Assembly: GCA_017591395.1 (NCBI GenBank)
Contig: WEDG01001469.1
Location: 124,001 to 188,000 of the forward strand
Direction: 5' to 3'
Length of the DNA stretch: 64,000 nucleotides
Origin: Schistocephalus solidus
Taxonomy: Eukaryota; Platyhelminthes; Cestoda; Diphyllobothriidea; Diphyllobothriidae
The position numbers and the translations under genes were made by a program. Position 1 is the stretch's first letter. Each line of letters opens with the position of its first letter. The notes under the pieces are model-generated. The model saw only the letters and a program-made list of their open reading frames with translations, did no database searches and was not told where the DNA came from. Shown here piece by piece: positions 22,255 to 34,300 of the stretch.

Positions 22255-25200
22255 AGTCTCGAGGGTTAAAATAACTTCCTCATCGCTCCGGCTCGTTTTG
22301 GAACGTCAAACTGTTAAAGGTCCTTTTAAAGCTTTCCAGCGATGGTGACATCACAACATCTACCGGGAGGGCATTCCATGGTTTTACCACTCTGACAGAG
22401 AAGGAGAACTTTTGCACATCCAGTATCACCTGCTGGATGCGCAGTTTCAATGGGTGACCTCGGATATGGGTTGTAGCAACAAATACAAAGAAGTCAGAGA
22501 ATTTCAGGCTATAATCCAATCCTTTCACGATGCAAAATGTCTGCAGGAGATCCCCGCACATTTGCCTATAACTCAAAGTTGTCAGATTAAGATTAATTAG
22601 GCGGGTTCTATATGACAAGGAGCTTTGACTCCTAACCATTTTGGTGGCTCTCCTTTATACTCTTTCGAGACAGTTCTGATCTTTGAACTTCCAGGATCTC
22701 TAGGCTTGTACACCATATTCCAAATGTGGCCTAATGAATGTTCCAAAGTCTTAGCGAAGAGATCTTTTTTTCGAAATCCTAAAAGGCTCGGTTGATGGCA
22801 CGCAACACAGCCATTGCGCTCTTTGCCACTTTTGAGCAGTGAGAGGATAGTTTTAAGGTGGTGGTCGTCAGCAAACCAGGGTTTTTATGGGTTTCAACTT
22901 CTTGTAAGTCTTCAACATTGAGAAATTAGCTTCTGCTGTCGGCAGATCCGGATGGGTTGCCTACGCGAAGTATTGTACATATATCGACGTTGAACCGCAA
23001 AAGCCAATGATTCGACCACTCCTCCAACCGAGCTAAGTAGATCTGTAGTTTATCTTCGTTGACAGGTCTCTGGATTACATTCCGTCTTTTCGTGTCGTCG
23101 GAAAACAGTTCTGCTTCACAGTCCAGATCTCTAACACAATCGTCCACTTATATAAAAAAAGAGAATTGGCCCTAGAGCTGGACCCTGAGTAACCCCCCTC
23201 TCGACCGCAGCAGGACTTGACCCCTCTTGGGCGATGGACGTAACGTGGTGCCGATCCACGAGGAAGTTTTCGATCCACTTGAGGAGGTTACCTCTGATTC
23301 CAATTCTTTCTAGCTTTTGCAAAAGTCTTTGGTGCGCCACAGTGTCGAAGGCCTTTTGAAAGTAAATGATGGCAATGTGAATCACGTGTCTTTCTTCAAG
23401 TGCTTGGGTCCAGCTCTGGAGAGATTGCAGCAAATTTGTCGTGCAGGATATTCCTTTTCGGAACCCGTGTTGACAGTTTGATAAAAATTACTAGTCTCCA
23501 GGACTTTCACCAATTCACTCTTGATTATCCTTTCCGTATCCTTACCAAGGATGCATGTCAAGCTTATGGGCCTGTAATTTGTCACTGAAGCAGGATACTG
23601 CTTTTGTACTAGGGAGTTATATTTGCCAGCTTCCAATCGAAAGGAAGTGTTCTAGAGTCAAATGACTTTTGAAAGAGCACTGTTCATTGGCGAGTTATTT
23701 CAAAGGCTTGGGTGGATACTCATCCGGTCCTGGAGCTTTCGCCACTTTTACTTCCTTTAATTCCCTTCGGATCAGAAATTCTGAGAACAGCATATGGCTA
23801 ATGCTTGCATTTGGCGGTTTATCCGATGAGGGACGAAAGAAACTTGCGTCATTTGTGTAGACTGAGCGGTAGAACTGTGAAAAGTACTCGGCCTTGTCCT
23901 GTTTTTAGCAATTCTGACGCCCACTACAGTATATCTTCGGGATTCGATGCTTATTCCTTGTACATCTGCGTTACCTCTAACAATGAAGTCCTCTTGAATT
24001 CTCATCACGTTTAAAAGATAGGGCTTATCAGTTTGCTTCTCTGTGTTTTATACTTGTTGAAATGTGTGACTTGAATACACTCCCAATATTTTCTCAACAA
24101 TTTGTGCTTCCTGTTACTTTCCCTTTTTAGGTTGCTGTATAGCCACCCAGGACGCTTGCTCTGATTGACACTTGTTAGTGGACAGGGATAGTCCATGAGT
24201 TGCAGAAGAGCATTCCGAAGAACTCTCAATCTTCGTTCACAGTGCCCAAAAACATTGAGGTCCAATAACGGTCTTTTATATCTGCTCGCATCTGATGAAA
24301 ATTTCCTCGGCAAACGTTATGCCGCTATTTTCTCTAAAGCAGGTGACACGGAGAATAATCAGTAGTCTCACATAAGCACCACATGATCACTTCAGCCGAG
24401 CGGAGTCATTGAAATAATCTCATCAATGCTGCCTGATGTTTTCGTAAAAACCAGGTCGAGACAGTTAGCCCTTTGCCCTTGACGTGTTCTGCTGGGGAAG
24501 AGGACATGTTTGTGAGGAGTTCCTTCAAGGTCTTCTGCAGAAAAACATAAAGAAAAGTCGATTTCAGAGCATGATGATTGAAAAGTGCTCCAGTTAATTC
24601 CTTGAAGAAATTCCAGGAAGAAATTTTCTAATTGTTTCAACAAGTGGGTGTTTGCGACTCGGTCTATCCTAGGTGGCCGATAGACAATGAGGACATCCAA
24701 ACAGGGAGATCTAAGACGCTTGATGGTCAACCATATGGCTTCCGTGCTGCATGCAAACTTGCTCGTCTTGTGAAACTTGCCAGCTCTCTCTATTTGATCA
24801 TGTGCTACAATCTAGAGACAGCGGTTTTGCAATTTACACCGTTTACTTCGATTTCACTAAGGCTTTTGATCGTGTTGATAATGATCTCCTACTGCTGAAA
24901 ATGGCCTCCTTCGGCAAAGGTAACAAGCTTCTGAACTTAATATCCTCCTATTTGAATGCTCGCCCACAACGGGTTAAAATGTCTGATGTTAGCCGCAACC
25001 CCACGCATGTGAGGAGCGGAGTTATTCAGGGCAGTGCGCTCGGCCCGCTTCTAGTTTTGCCTCTTTGTCAACGATGTTCCTGATTGTTTTCAGTATGGAG
25101 GCACTTTATTTACGCTGAAGATTTAAAAGTTGCCTATCGATATAAACCGGTCGATCGCAACATCGTGCTTGAGCTCTTAAAAGAGGATCTTCAGGCCTTC

Positions 25201-27790
25201 GCTCAGTGGTGTCGCACATGGCGCCTCTCACTTTCTTGGCAAAAGTGCTCCGTTATGGTTATTGGCGGCAACCACCAGCCCCACCTAAGCATAGACGCTC
25301 ACGATCTAAATGTGCCCGGAGTTATAAAGAATCTGGGCATATCATATTCTAGTAGTCTTAATCTGTCAGAGCACTGCGCCCTGATTGTCTCGAAAGCACG
25401 CCCAACTAATGGGTTTATTCTCAGAAATTTTAAAACCGTCAACATTAGAATCAGCCTCTTTAAAATGTATGTCAGGCCTAGTCTGGAATACTGCTCGTTT
25501 CTATTTAGCCTTCTGCACGCTAGTGAACGAAAGAAGATAGAATCAGTTCAGCACTTCTTTACAAAAAGAGTTTTCTATTCAGAACACAGAAACCTGTCCT
25601 ACCAACAACGCTGTGAGCTTACAAGCCTTGACCCGCTGTGGCTTCGCAGATTACAGAAAGGTTTTTTTTACTGTTACAACTTTTGAATAGTTGTACATTA
25701 ACCCCCTTACATCTCTGAGGCTGCTCGACCACTCTCGGCGCACCAGTCATCAAATTGTATTTTTGTTTCTTCCTTTGGCACGCACAGTTAGATACCGACA
25801 GTTTTTTCGGTAAACGCTATAGCAATCTGGAATAAGCTACCTAGAAGTATCAAAATTCAGCAAAGCTATCCCTTTTTTACGCGAGCTGTCACTAGTTTTC
25901 TTCATTCAAAACACCTTACAAAACTTTTGGCTGCTGAGTCTGTGGAAGTTCTCTTCGGTTCTGATGGCGTTCACGGACTCTGAATCCTGTGCCGGACTTC
26001 ATGCTGAGGGCAATATTGCTGGCTCTGTACACCTCAATCGGCTTATTTCTGAGTCGACAGCGAACAGCCGCTCACCGACATACCTGCTGGTGCAGAATAC
26101 CCTATCCATAACACTGAATGGAGAAGTTCTTAACCGGGCACCTAAGTCAACGCGTCCCTGTCCTGAATTTTAATTACTCAACAAGCTGCAGTTTTTTCTC
26201 CTGAAAACATCTGAAACAACGATCAGGAGTTTTTTCACTGTCAGCTTGACTCTACTGTATATATATTTTTTGACCTTGCCTGTAAACTCGCAATAAATAA
26301 ATAAAATTAAAAAATATTATCACTTCTTTCACATACACAATTATTCCAACACACTGTCGGTTTTCTCCGTCCCTTCTATATATTTGGTATCCAGACAATG
26401 TTATTTCACTATCTCGAATACTGCCTGACAGCGAGGTTTCGGTTACCGCTATCACATCCGGAAGTACTTCGTTAAGGCAAATTTTTAGCTCGTCAAGTTT
26501 TGATAAAAGGCTTGGGGCATTTGTATACAAGTATTTCAATTTTGCGCCAGCCAAACTTCCTGTTGCGTTTGTTAATTTAATGAGCCTTACTGCGTCTCCT
26601 CTGACGTCAATCACGTATGCATTTTCCGTTTCTTGAAGAGTTTCGGTAACTTTGGTTTCCACAGTGTGAACGCTGGGCGTTACGGACATAGTTCTGTCAT
26701 CTATTTGGGCAATTGGTTGACTGATGGTTTTGGCGTTAGTGAGGTGGCTGTCGTTGACCTTAATACACTTCGTTGGTTCAATGGAAAAGTCTTATTCTTT
26801 TGAACTATCGTATCCTTGAAGGTAGTAAGATTGTGTTCGCCAGCCTGCAGTCCTGATTTTAGTTCCAAGACAAGTTTCCGGCGCTTAAGCCTTTCCGCAA
26901 TGGAGTAGTCCAGTTGAAAAAAACTCGTGATACGAGTGACAGAGGTTGGTAAATGATCACCTTGATTTGGTCTTTGCTCTCTAGCATAATTTTGAGAGGT
27001 CACCATCGCGGCGTTCCTAGACTATCTTAACCCGTTTTGCCAAACCGGAATGCTTTAAGAACTTTTACTTCCACGCCTGGTGGGAGCAACTGTCTAAGGA
27101 GATTATTAAATGAAGCGAAGTCTTCGGTGACAGGGTCTTCAAGTCGGACTGCAGTTGATTTGTGGAGGCCCTGAATAACTAAACACTGTTGCCTATCCCG
27201 GTATTCGGGATTTTCGCTTCCTCAAAAGTCCTCCTTAGGAGCACGAGAACGCTTTTCGGAGCTTTCGTTGGGATTTAATCTACGTCTGGCCATATTTTCA
27301 TCTGAAGGCTGCAAAGAATCCATCGGAGTTGATTTTGACCTCGTCCTCCTTTTTGGGTGCTTCCCTATTGCAGATTGCCATGCGTTTTAATCTTGGGATT
27401 CAACTATGGGCTCATTAGAACACCCAAGATAGCTGGATAGGATTTGTGGTTCAATTTGGTCGTCTTCTATAGGATTCAGCGACTTTGTTCTTGTTTTTCA
27501 GTCGTTATGGTTATTTGCGTCCGAATATTGAGAGTTTTAACAACTTGTATTTTTTGGTACTTTTGGTGTTTTGTTTTCCACCTTTTTGACTGTAGTATAG
27601 CTTACCGTATTTTGTCTAGTATTGCTCACTTGCAAGAGCTTCCTTAAGTCTACAAGATCATATTCCAGTTTTTGAACCTTCAGTAAAATATAAGAGCATC
27701 CAATACAAGATTCGTCCTCATTACCGACGGATTTGGCTGCCACTAGTGGCCGGCGGTAAATCATTGGATGTGGTGTCTGATTTATTTTCC
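22255..27790 (-). mobile_element. LINE-E: CR1-type non-LTR retrotransposon, split by an insertion
   Basis: On the - strand this is a two-ORF LINE. The ORF1 remnant lies at 27790-26700, with a Cys motif CIGC followed by a heptad-like leucine stretch (ILLKVQKLEYDLVDLRKLL) typical of CR1 ORF1 proteins. The endonuclease opens at about 26540 (YTNAPSLLSKLDELK, then LPDVIAVTETSLS and SGYQIYRRDG) and is cut at about 26315. It resumes at about 24735 with LIVYRPPRID and ANCLDLVFTK. The reverse transcriptase follows at 24310-22900 with VTNYRPISLTCILGK, FQKAFDTVAHQRLLQKL and AVERGVTQGPALGP. Its catalytic box reads FSDD (near 23110-23100). The C-terminal domain (TTHIRGHPLKL, WNALPVDVV, FNSLTFQNEPER) ends at 22280. 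Frameshifts and stops are frequent. Removing the insert, it is ~4 kb. Confidence 0.88.
24740..26312 (+). mobile_element. LINE-F: reverse transcriptase fragment inserted into LINE-E
   Basis: A 5'-truncated LINE in the opposite sense to its host element. Reading begins with SCETCQLSLFDHVLQSRD, then YFDFTKAFDRVDNDLLLLKM (palm block one), RSGVIQGSALGPLL, and after a frameshift near 25083 a 200-codon open frame (25084-25686). That frame carries FIYAEDLKVAY, the thumb motif YVRPSLEYCSFLF and QRCELTSLDPLWLRRL. The catalytic box at 25111-25122 reads YAED, with Glu in place of the first Asp of the usual ADD. The copy ends near 26312 with AATAAATAAATAAA, a simple-repeat tail. Both flanks are LINE-E endonuclease, so it is clearly the younger of the two. 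Confidence 0.9.
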
Positions 27791-28245
27791 TAAAGCTTGC
27801 GCAGGCGGGTATATAGACTAGCTAACATTTTAATAATCCAGGCCTGTCGTTAGGCAATAATGTCCAAATTTGTGGACTTTGTCCTGATCGTCCGTTGATT
27901 GCTCTATAGGTACAAAGAGTCGTTTAATAGGGTACAGTCTTACCTTCTTACTGGGACATGTCACTTGCAGGGATAGTTTACCTTATGTCCTCCCGATTAG
28001 CAGGTCTTCTTTGGGGCTCCTTTCCCAAATGATAAGTATAAACGTAATGCAACCTACCAGTGATAAGGGTGGTGTTTCGTTCCGCAGCCATACCGGATCA
28101 GTGTCTGTTCCTCACCGAGTTCTCTTAGACTGTCTCAGTGAGCTTATTTAGTAGTCTACAGCTGCACAGGAAAATTAGGACATAATGTATATGGTGGAGG
28201 GTTTATCACCGAAGACAATGACCACTTCATCCCGTCAGTGCTCTC
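27791..28245. other. Non-coding spacer
   Basis: No recognisable protein or repeat between LINE-E and the transposase relic. Confidence 0.5.
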
Positions 28246-28249
28246 AAAC

Positions 28250-30215
28250 CTCTAGCTACGTCGAATGTATGGTTGTAGGGTTCACAACCCCTGTTCCCTG
28301 AGGAAATGGATAGTAAGTGGGACAAGTGATAAATGTCTGCGGCTCTAATGAGTCTTGACGCCAGGGATCAAGCATTTCTATTAAAACGAGAAAATTGTCC
28401 AAAGGAAAGCGCCTGAAATTTCTAATACGAGCCGGTAAAGTCGCACAACCCGAAGTTTTACCCATTTTGGCCTTATGGAGGACCTAATGGGATAGTCTTG
28501 GTAATCTGCCAAATGTATTAATTCCACGAAAACTATATATCTACGTCCATCATATGTTACCAGTAGATTCTTTACACAGATTACATTTCTCCCCAAGGCG
28601 AATGCACCCATTCACAAGCGAGTTTTCTATCCTCAGATTGAAATTCCTACACAATATTGCTGCTCACATAATGGATAACACCTGGATATTGGACCGCGAC
28701 TATGTTTATGAATAAATCGGCGGCTTTGCGATACCTTTATGTCAAATATGCGCAAGTCTACCTCACTCAACCTACAAGCTACCTGCTGCAGAGTCTGCGA
28801 CGGCTTTCGCAACATTTGCCGCAGTCTCGCTAGGCAACTCTTGAACGGGAAGGAGGAAAATGAGTCCAGAGTCCCATGACGCTGGCGGTCGGCCGAAATG
28901 TGCGGTATGCTGTGCACATTGTACACCATCCGCTCCGGTGAGTATAAAATTTCAAATTTGTGGGCGAACATACGCAGCAGTTCTTTCGCGTAAAATATGT
29001 TTCTTTAACAAAGCTGTGGACAAATTGATACCGTAAAGCCGTAAACAGTAACAGGAAATTTCTGCAATGACTTTCAGGTTACGCACCCCTCAAAATGACT
29101 ATTACTAGGTATAAAAGAAAATGCCTTAATTCTGTGCCCTTTCAACAATCGAATTCGTTTAAATACCTTCAACGCTGTGAAAATGCGACTGGAATTTATG
29201 CGTTCAACGACAGGAGCCGGCCACTAACTTAATCTTCGACAAAGTAGGAAAGTACGTCAGTATTAGCTGAAGCGCTCGTCTTCGAACTCCTATTCCTTAG
29301 CCACAAACTTATAAGTTTCTTCACTACACCAAGATAAACAAATTGAAAAGGATCTAAGGGAAAGTTAGAAATGGGACCTAGATTACAAGCTGTGAAAGTT
29401 GACACTCCTACTCTATGTTCGTTGTCTACTGCCTCATATAAAACTTCGTCCTTTCTTTCCCTACAGCCGTCTTTCAGGTAACCAACTTTCTCCATATGTA
29501 CGCCTACAAAGTTGCACTGTTCGTATCCGTCATTTACATTCACACTTTTGATTGGCTTCATGAATGCTTTAGCTAGTGCGTCACAAATTACGGCTCGCAC
29601 ATTAACAGTGCCCTATTTCAACCTTATTTCGTCTACAGGTCGTTTGCATAAGGCACGCCCATTGAATGGCTTATCTTTTCCTCGGTAAACAGCTACTGGG
29701 AAAACGGTGTTAAGGAAGAGATGCACTATCACTGCTAAAATAGGACAGATTTCCACCTAGGTCTTGCAAAATACTAACAGTCCATCAATTGCTAGATTAA
29801 CTAGGATGTGGTTCATACCCTTGTGCATCTCAAGGAGTAGCCCAATCGGAGACTCCAGTCACCACTTCACATAGTTTCGACTCTAAAAATATATGACGCG
29901 CCTACCAATGCACAGGGTTTTTTGGCAGGCCCGGTAAAAAAACTTGAATAATTTCAGAAAACTACGCAGGTGGGTATGGGCTACATTCAATTTGATGGCC
30001 CATTCCCTCACCCTTTCCCTAACGGAGGTATGCGAGGGAAGTCGACTATCTGCACTGCTCTCCTCTTCAGCAGGCAATAACACGTTATCTACCTCGCTGT
30101 CAGTTGACCAGATCGAGGTATCATAGGCGTCCTCGGAGACATCCATCCACGTGCAATCAACTAACGATCCATCGACGTCTTCCTCATAAACTTTGCACCG
30201 CTTGTACGCAAACAT
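28250..30215 (-). pseudogene. Multicopy animal transposase-like protein relic (Tnp2-like?)
   Basis: Three - strand blocks belong to one multicopy transposase-like family that I know from cnidarian, arthropod and flatworm genomes. The N-terminal part (30215-29883) has an acidic stretch and REWAIKLNVAHTHLRSFLKL. The middle (29790-29229) has NLAIDGL, FPVAVYRGKDKP, then AVICDALAKAFMKPIKS, and NFPLDPFQFVYLGVVKKLI. The C-terminal part (28971-28633) has RMVYNVHSIPHI, GTLDSFSSFPFKS, LRQMLRKPSQTLQQ. A final piece (28611-28381) has NVICVKNLL and GRRYIV. The Cys pair after the CDA block is partly lost, and stops and frame changes separate the blocks, so it is inactive. The family resembles tnp2-type (CACTA-like) transposases, but the class is my tentative assignment. 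It ends about 1.1 kb upstream of PPP4R2 and is divergent from it. Confidence 0.75.
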
Positions 30216-31331
30216 ATTCCCCTCCTCCGTAACTTCCCAGCAGATTTGTGCTATCTCTCGCGCAATATGCCCCCCTTATTGTCCTCTTAGTAAAAAAACG
30301 ACAGATAAAGTAGGTGAAATAGAAAGCGATGTGCAAAAACAAGTGCGTCACAAGTTCAGTTACAAGTGTAGTCACGTGCGTGCACGCCATGGCAGAGCAA
30401 CGTTCAATGGCGCCCTTCACGCTCCCACACCAGCAGCATTATTAGCCACCCGACCAATCAGAGCTCAGATGATAAAAATCAATTGTCGAATGAGCACGGA
30501 AAGTGTCGTATCTTGACATGTCGTGATTACAGTGTGTCCGGCAATATCAACTCTTATTAGGGCAGATGACGCATTCAAGAGGTAGTAATGCAAATGTTGG
30601 GGTATTTTTAAGATATAGTCTTCGTGGCAAATTTCAGAATTCTGCACTTTTACCTTTTACCCAAAAAAACGCTGAAATTTACTTAAAGATTTGGTAATTT
30701 CCGTGGTGGATACCAACAGTCAACCCAGTAAAGCAATATTAGAACACTTGCTTAACAGGGAAAACCCAACCCTAATAACACCAGCCATGCTGCGACGCAT
30801 GATTGGCAGTACATTAAATAAATTGTATTGAATAATTTCGAGGTAAATATCAGTGGTGTCTGCGTTTCAAGGGTGGAATTCCCGCAAAGCTGCAAGGACT
30901 GTACAATGAGATGTGTATGCCACTTCCGCCACTTCCGCAGACTCTACTCCCAATAGTAATTTAGACACGTGAAAGACATACTGATAGGCATTTCTGTGCT
31001 CAATAACAGCATTTAACATTCCAGAGAATCATGGAGAACAATGGACGACGTTGATGAAGCCGCAGGATCTGATCGTTCAGTAGCTGCGCAATAGGCCCTC
31101 ATGTGGCGCTTTACGCATCCATGCGGGCCTATCACATATCTTCTTATCTGTTTGATAACCCAAAGAAACACGTCCTTATTTTGACAGCTTTTCTTACACT
31201 CGTGAATCATATCTATCGACTCGAATCCAGAGGACCAAAGTACTTTTAGCTGTCATATATGTAAAGAGGCAAATTCGACTTTAACGTAAAGGACAGAGAA
31301 TCCTACTGGATGACACATGACCCTCCTGGAT
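30216..31331 (+). promoter_or_regulatory. Upstream region of PPP4R2 (presumed promoter, 5' UTR)
   Basis: 1.1 kb separates the transposase relic from the first PPP4R2 codon. No TATA box, initiator or CpG-like island stands out. An in-frame TGA at 31311-31313 fixes the upstream limit of the open frame. No recognisable protein is encoded here; short frames at 30193-30516 (+) and 31013-31210 (-) have no known motif. Whether the mRNA is trans-spliced, as many flatworm mRNAs are, cannot be told from the sequence. Confidence 0.35.
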
Positions 31332-31368
31332 ATGGAAAATAAAGAGGGCATACTGTTGGCGCTTAAAA
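31332..31368 (+). CDS. PPP4R2: PPP4R2 exon 1 (start codon)
   Basis: Encodes [12 protein letters not shown] plus the first base of a Ser codon, aligning with the N-terminal helix of the family (vertebrate form begins with Met-Asp and contains EALKDFEK). I chose ATG 31332 because its peptide aligns at the family's start. The ATG at 31317 (adding MTLLD) is also in frame, and a stop lies at 31311. The donor is GTAAAC at 31369; intron 1 is 38 nt (31369-31406) with a pyrimidine-rich end and TTAG. Confidence 0.85.
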
Positions 31369-34300
31369 GTAAACGGAAACTTTTTCCTGCTTTTAATCTT
31401 TCTTAGGCCTTGAGAAGGACGGCTCGTCCATCCCGGCCATCCTCGAGGAATATCTTCGAGAGGTTGCAAGACATGGACAGACTCTGTACGTCATATAGTT
31501 ATGCTTATGATAACTAGCATCCCATGGGTACACGTCAAACCACTTATTCTGCACAAGTTTAATCAAGTCGTCACTGAATTCATTGAGGAGTTTTCTCAAG
31601 AAGACTATTTTCGTGGAAGAGTGCTGAGTCAGGCTAGCCTTTCTGAATTAAGACAACGGGTTTTTGACACTCTTAAATCGTTTCAAGGGTAAACATATTC
31701 CAATTTATTGTCTCCTCCTCAGTACACCTTTTACCATTCAGAGGATTTGCGAGCTGATTATTCAACCCAGGAAGCACTACACGAGACCAGACAAGTTTTT
31801 AAGAGGCTTCGAGCGAACGTGTTCTGTAGTTTCCACCGTCGACTGTTATGGCAAGTAAGTGCTGTCGTTTTCTTTCTTTCTAAATCCACTCTGTTTGGCC
31901 TCTTATTGTTCATTTAGAGCATGACCACCCAAACGTACTAATTCGAATGACCTAATTTGTGGCGTAATGTAACGCGGTGTACATTAATTGAATAGTGTAG
32001 AACGTGATTCCTTGAATATGAATTCGAAAGATCGAGCCTCCTCCTCCCCCTTTTTTTAAAAAAACGAAATTCACTTGCCTTGAAAGAGCTAGGAAAGCTC
32101 CAAAATAAACAGTCTGTGGTTGCCGGATACTGCGTAATTATGCCACCACTACAAGGGGATTGACAGACTTAGGCAAACTGGATGCCCGTGAGATCTCTTC
32201 AGTCCAAATCCACATGCATAAGATATAATTCTTTGTTTTGTTGAAGAATATATGAACCGGCCAAATGGATAGCCACTCCCAGAAAGCCTTTTGGGTAAAT
32301 GTCTGTTACCAGCCATCCAGACACAATAGTTTCAGGCGAAGCTGCGTACCCTCTTCAGCCGGCTTTTTTCCGCATTGCGTGCACTCTGGACCTGTCTGAG
32401 AATGAATACATCACAGGAATTTGGAAGAGTATCGACGAGACTTTTACCGCGTTTACTCTAAATTTTTTTATCACACCCTTCACAAAAACGGTCAACCTAA
32501 GGATAAGCAGAACCCAGTCATCAGGCATGATCTCGTCTCTCACGTTTTGAACCGCAAGTAACAAGATAATGACCTTTTTGGAAATCCGTGAAAATCGAGA
32601 TTTAAGCTCTGGGAGATTTGAGAGATTTGCTCTGGGACTGAGTAGACAGCGTCTCCTTACTGGTCTATTTGTTTTGCTTTCGAGGTGAACATATCAGCTA
32701 AAAGACGGAAGATAACGATTTATGCTTCCTATTTTTCAAAAGTAGGTAGTTACCTCTTCGTTTCTGTCAGGTATCTGAAAAACTAATTTGCATTAATGTC
32801 TTCTTGTTTGACATCACATTAGTGACTTCGGTTTGTGAAGTTCCTTGGAACACATATATCCTTGCTTCAATAAGTCCCGTCGTCTAATCGGAGGCTTCTG
32901 TATTTTTAAAGTTTCTAAATTCGGTTATTCCTTTTTGTTTAGACAAATACGTAACGAGGGTTTCAAAATTTATTCTTACTTTTCAGCAAAATACACAACT
33001 TGGATCCACGTTTCTCGGACCACTTACGTCCTGACGATTCCTCGATCCTTAATGGATCACTAACGGACGGTAACTCTACCGGGTCTGCAGTAGACACGAG
33101 TTTGAGCAAACGTTCGGACGAGGATGAAGAGGATGATGACGGTTTTCCAAAACCTTCAAAGAGCAGTCGCATGGAGTCTTCGTCCACTGCAGTATCTGAA
33201 TCCACCGCCTGGTCTACCACAGTTACTTCACCACGTCCTCGTATTAGTTTCCACCGGCCTATTTCCTCGGCGCAAGGCTGTGATCTCGAAAGGGTATGCT
33301 CCTTAAGCTTTTAATCTTTTGCGAAGCAAATCTTTAACCTTCCTAATTACTTCGCATCAGTTACGTAAATTTTACGCCACCCGGGAGAACAAAACCTGCC
33401 AGTTGCTTAATTAGCATTCAACAACGCCTGTTTTTAAAACAGGTGGGCTCTCGGGTCTGACAGTAAAATAGTACTTGAACATTTGACAGCAATACTCCCT
33501 GTACTCCTATAAAGGGACACGCGGTAGATACGCTGAACCAACACGGGGCCTAGATTAAGTCACTGTACGCGTTATTCGGGATACCATACATGGGAGTGTG
33601 GTGTCACGCCTAGGCACAGGGGCACGCCGCGCCAGTCACATACACCTTACCCCCGCATCAAATGTTTCGAACAGTGAACTCATGACTCAAAAGAGGGAGA
33701 GAGTAATTTCGATTATGGGGACTACGTCCCCATGGCACTCGGTGCATATTCTTTACCTTAAGCAAACTGCTGCGCCTGAATCTATTACTACGCAATAAAA
33801 GGCATGACCTAGAAGACTGCTATTTCACGAATAAATCCGTTCTCTCGTGATGGATAGCCAGGCTGCAATGGCTCGTTTTTAATGTAGCTTCTATGACACA
33901 CCCATCAAGTTGGAATATTACCTGTCTCTGTCTTTTGTGTGAAATCTCTGTCCATCGTGTACGGACGGGACGTGGGTAGCACGCAGAGACGGACTGTTTA
34001 GCGTCCCATCCCGCCTCTGGTCTTCTTGAAGATTTCACGATATTAAGCCCAGATGGGTGAGCGAGGAGATAGTGTGTTATGTGCCGCGAAATTCTGCTAT
34101 CATTATAAATTAAGTAACGCGCAAGTTACCCTTAACGCGTTCACTATAACTTACGGCTCACCTTTGGCATAGTCGGTAACGACGATGAAACTATCAGCAA
34201 CATTTCCAGACATGAATAAACAGCAACCTGATTGACATGACAGTTCGACCGTCGATTTCCACGAGGTCCACCGTATGCTCCACACCAAGTGGTGCTGGGA

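Noticed and set aside
31041..31092. A short Met-Asp-Asp-Val-Asp-Glu frame as possible exon 1 of PPP4R2
   Set aside because: The possible donor (GTAGCT at 31080) leaves phase 0, but exon 2 needs phase 1. The exon at 31332-31368 fits in phase and in sequence.
31013..31210. 65-codon - strand frame upstream of PPP4R2
   Set aside because: Resembles no known protein and is not collinear with the transposase relic at 28250-30215.
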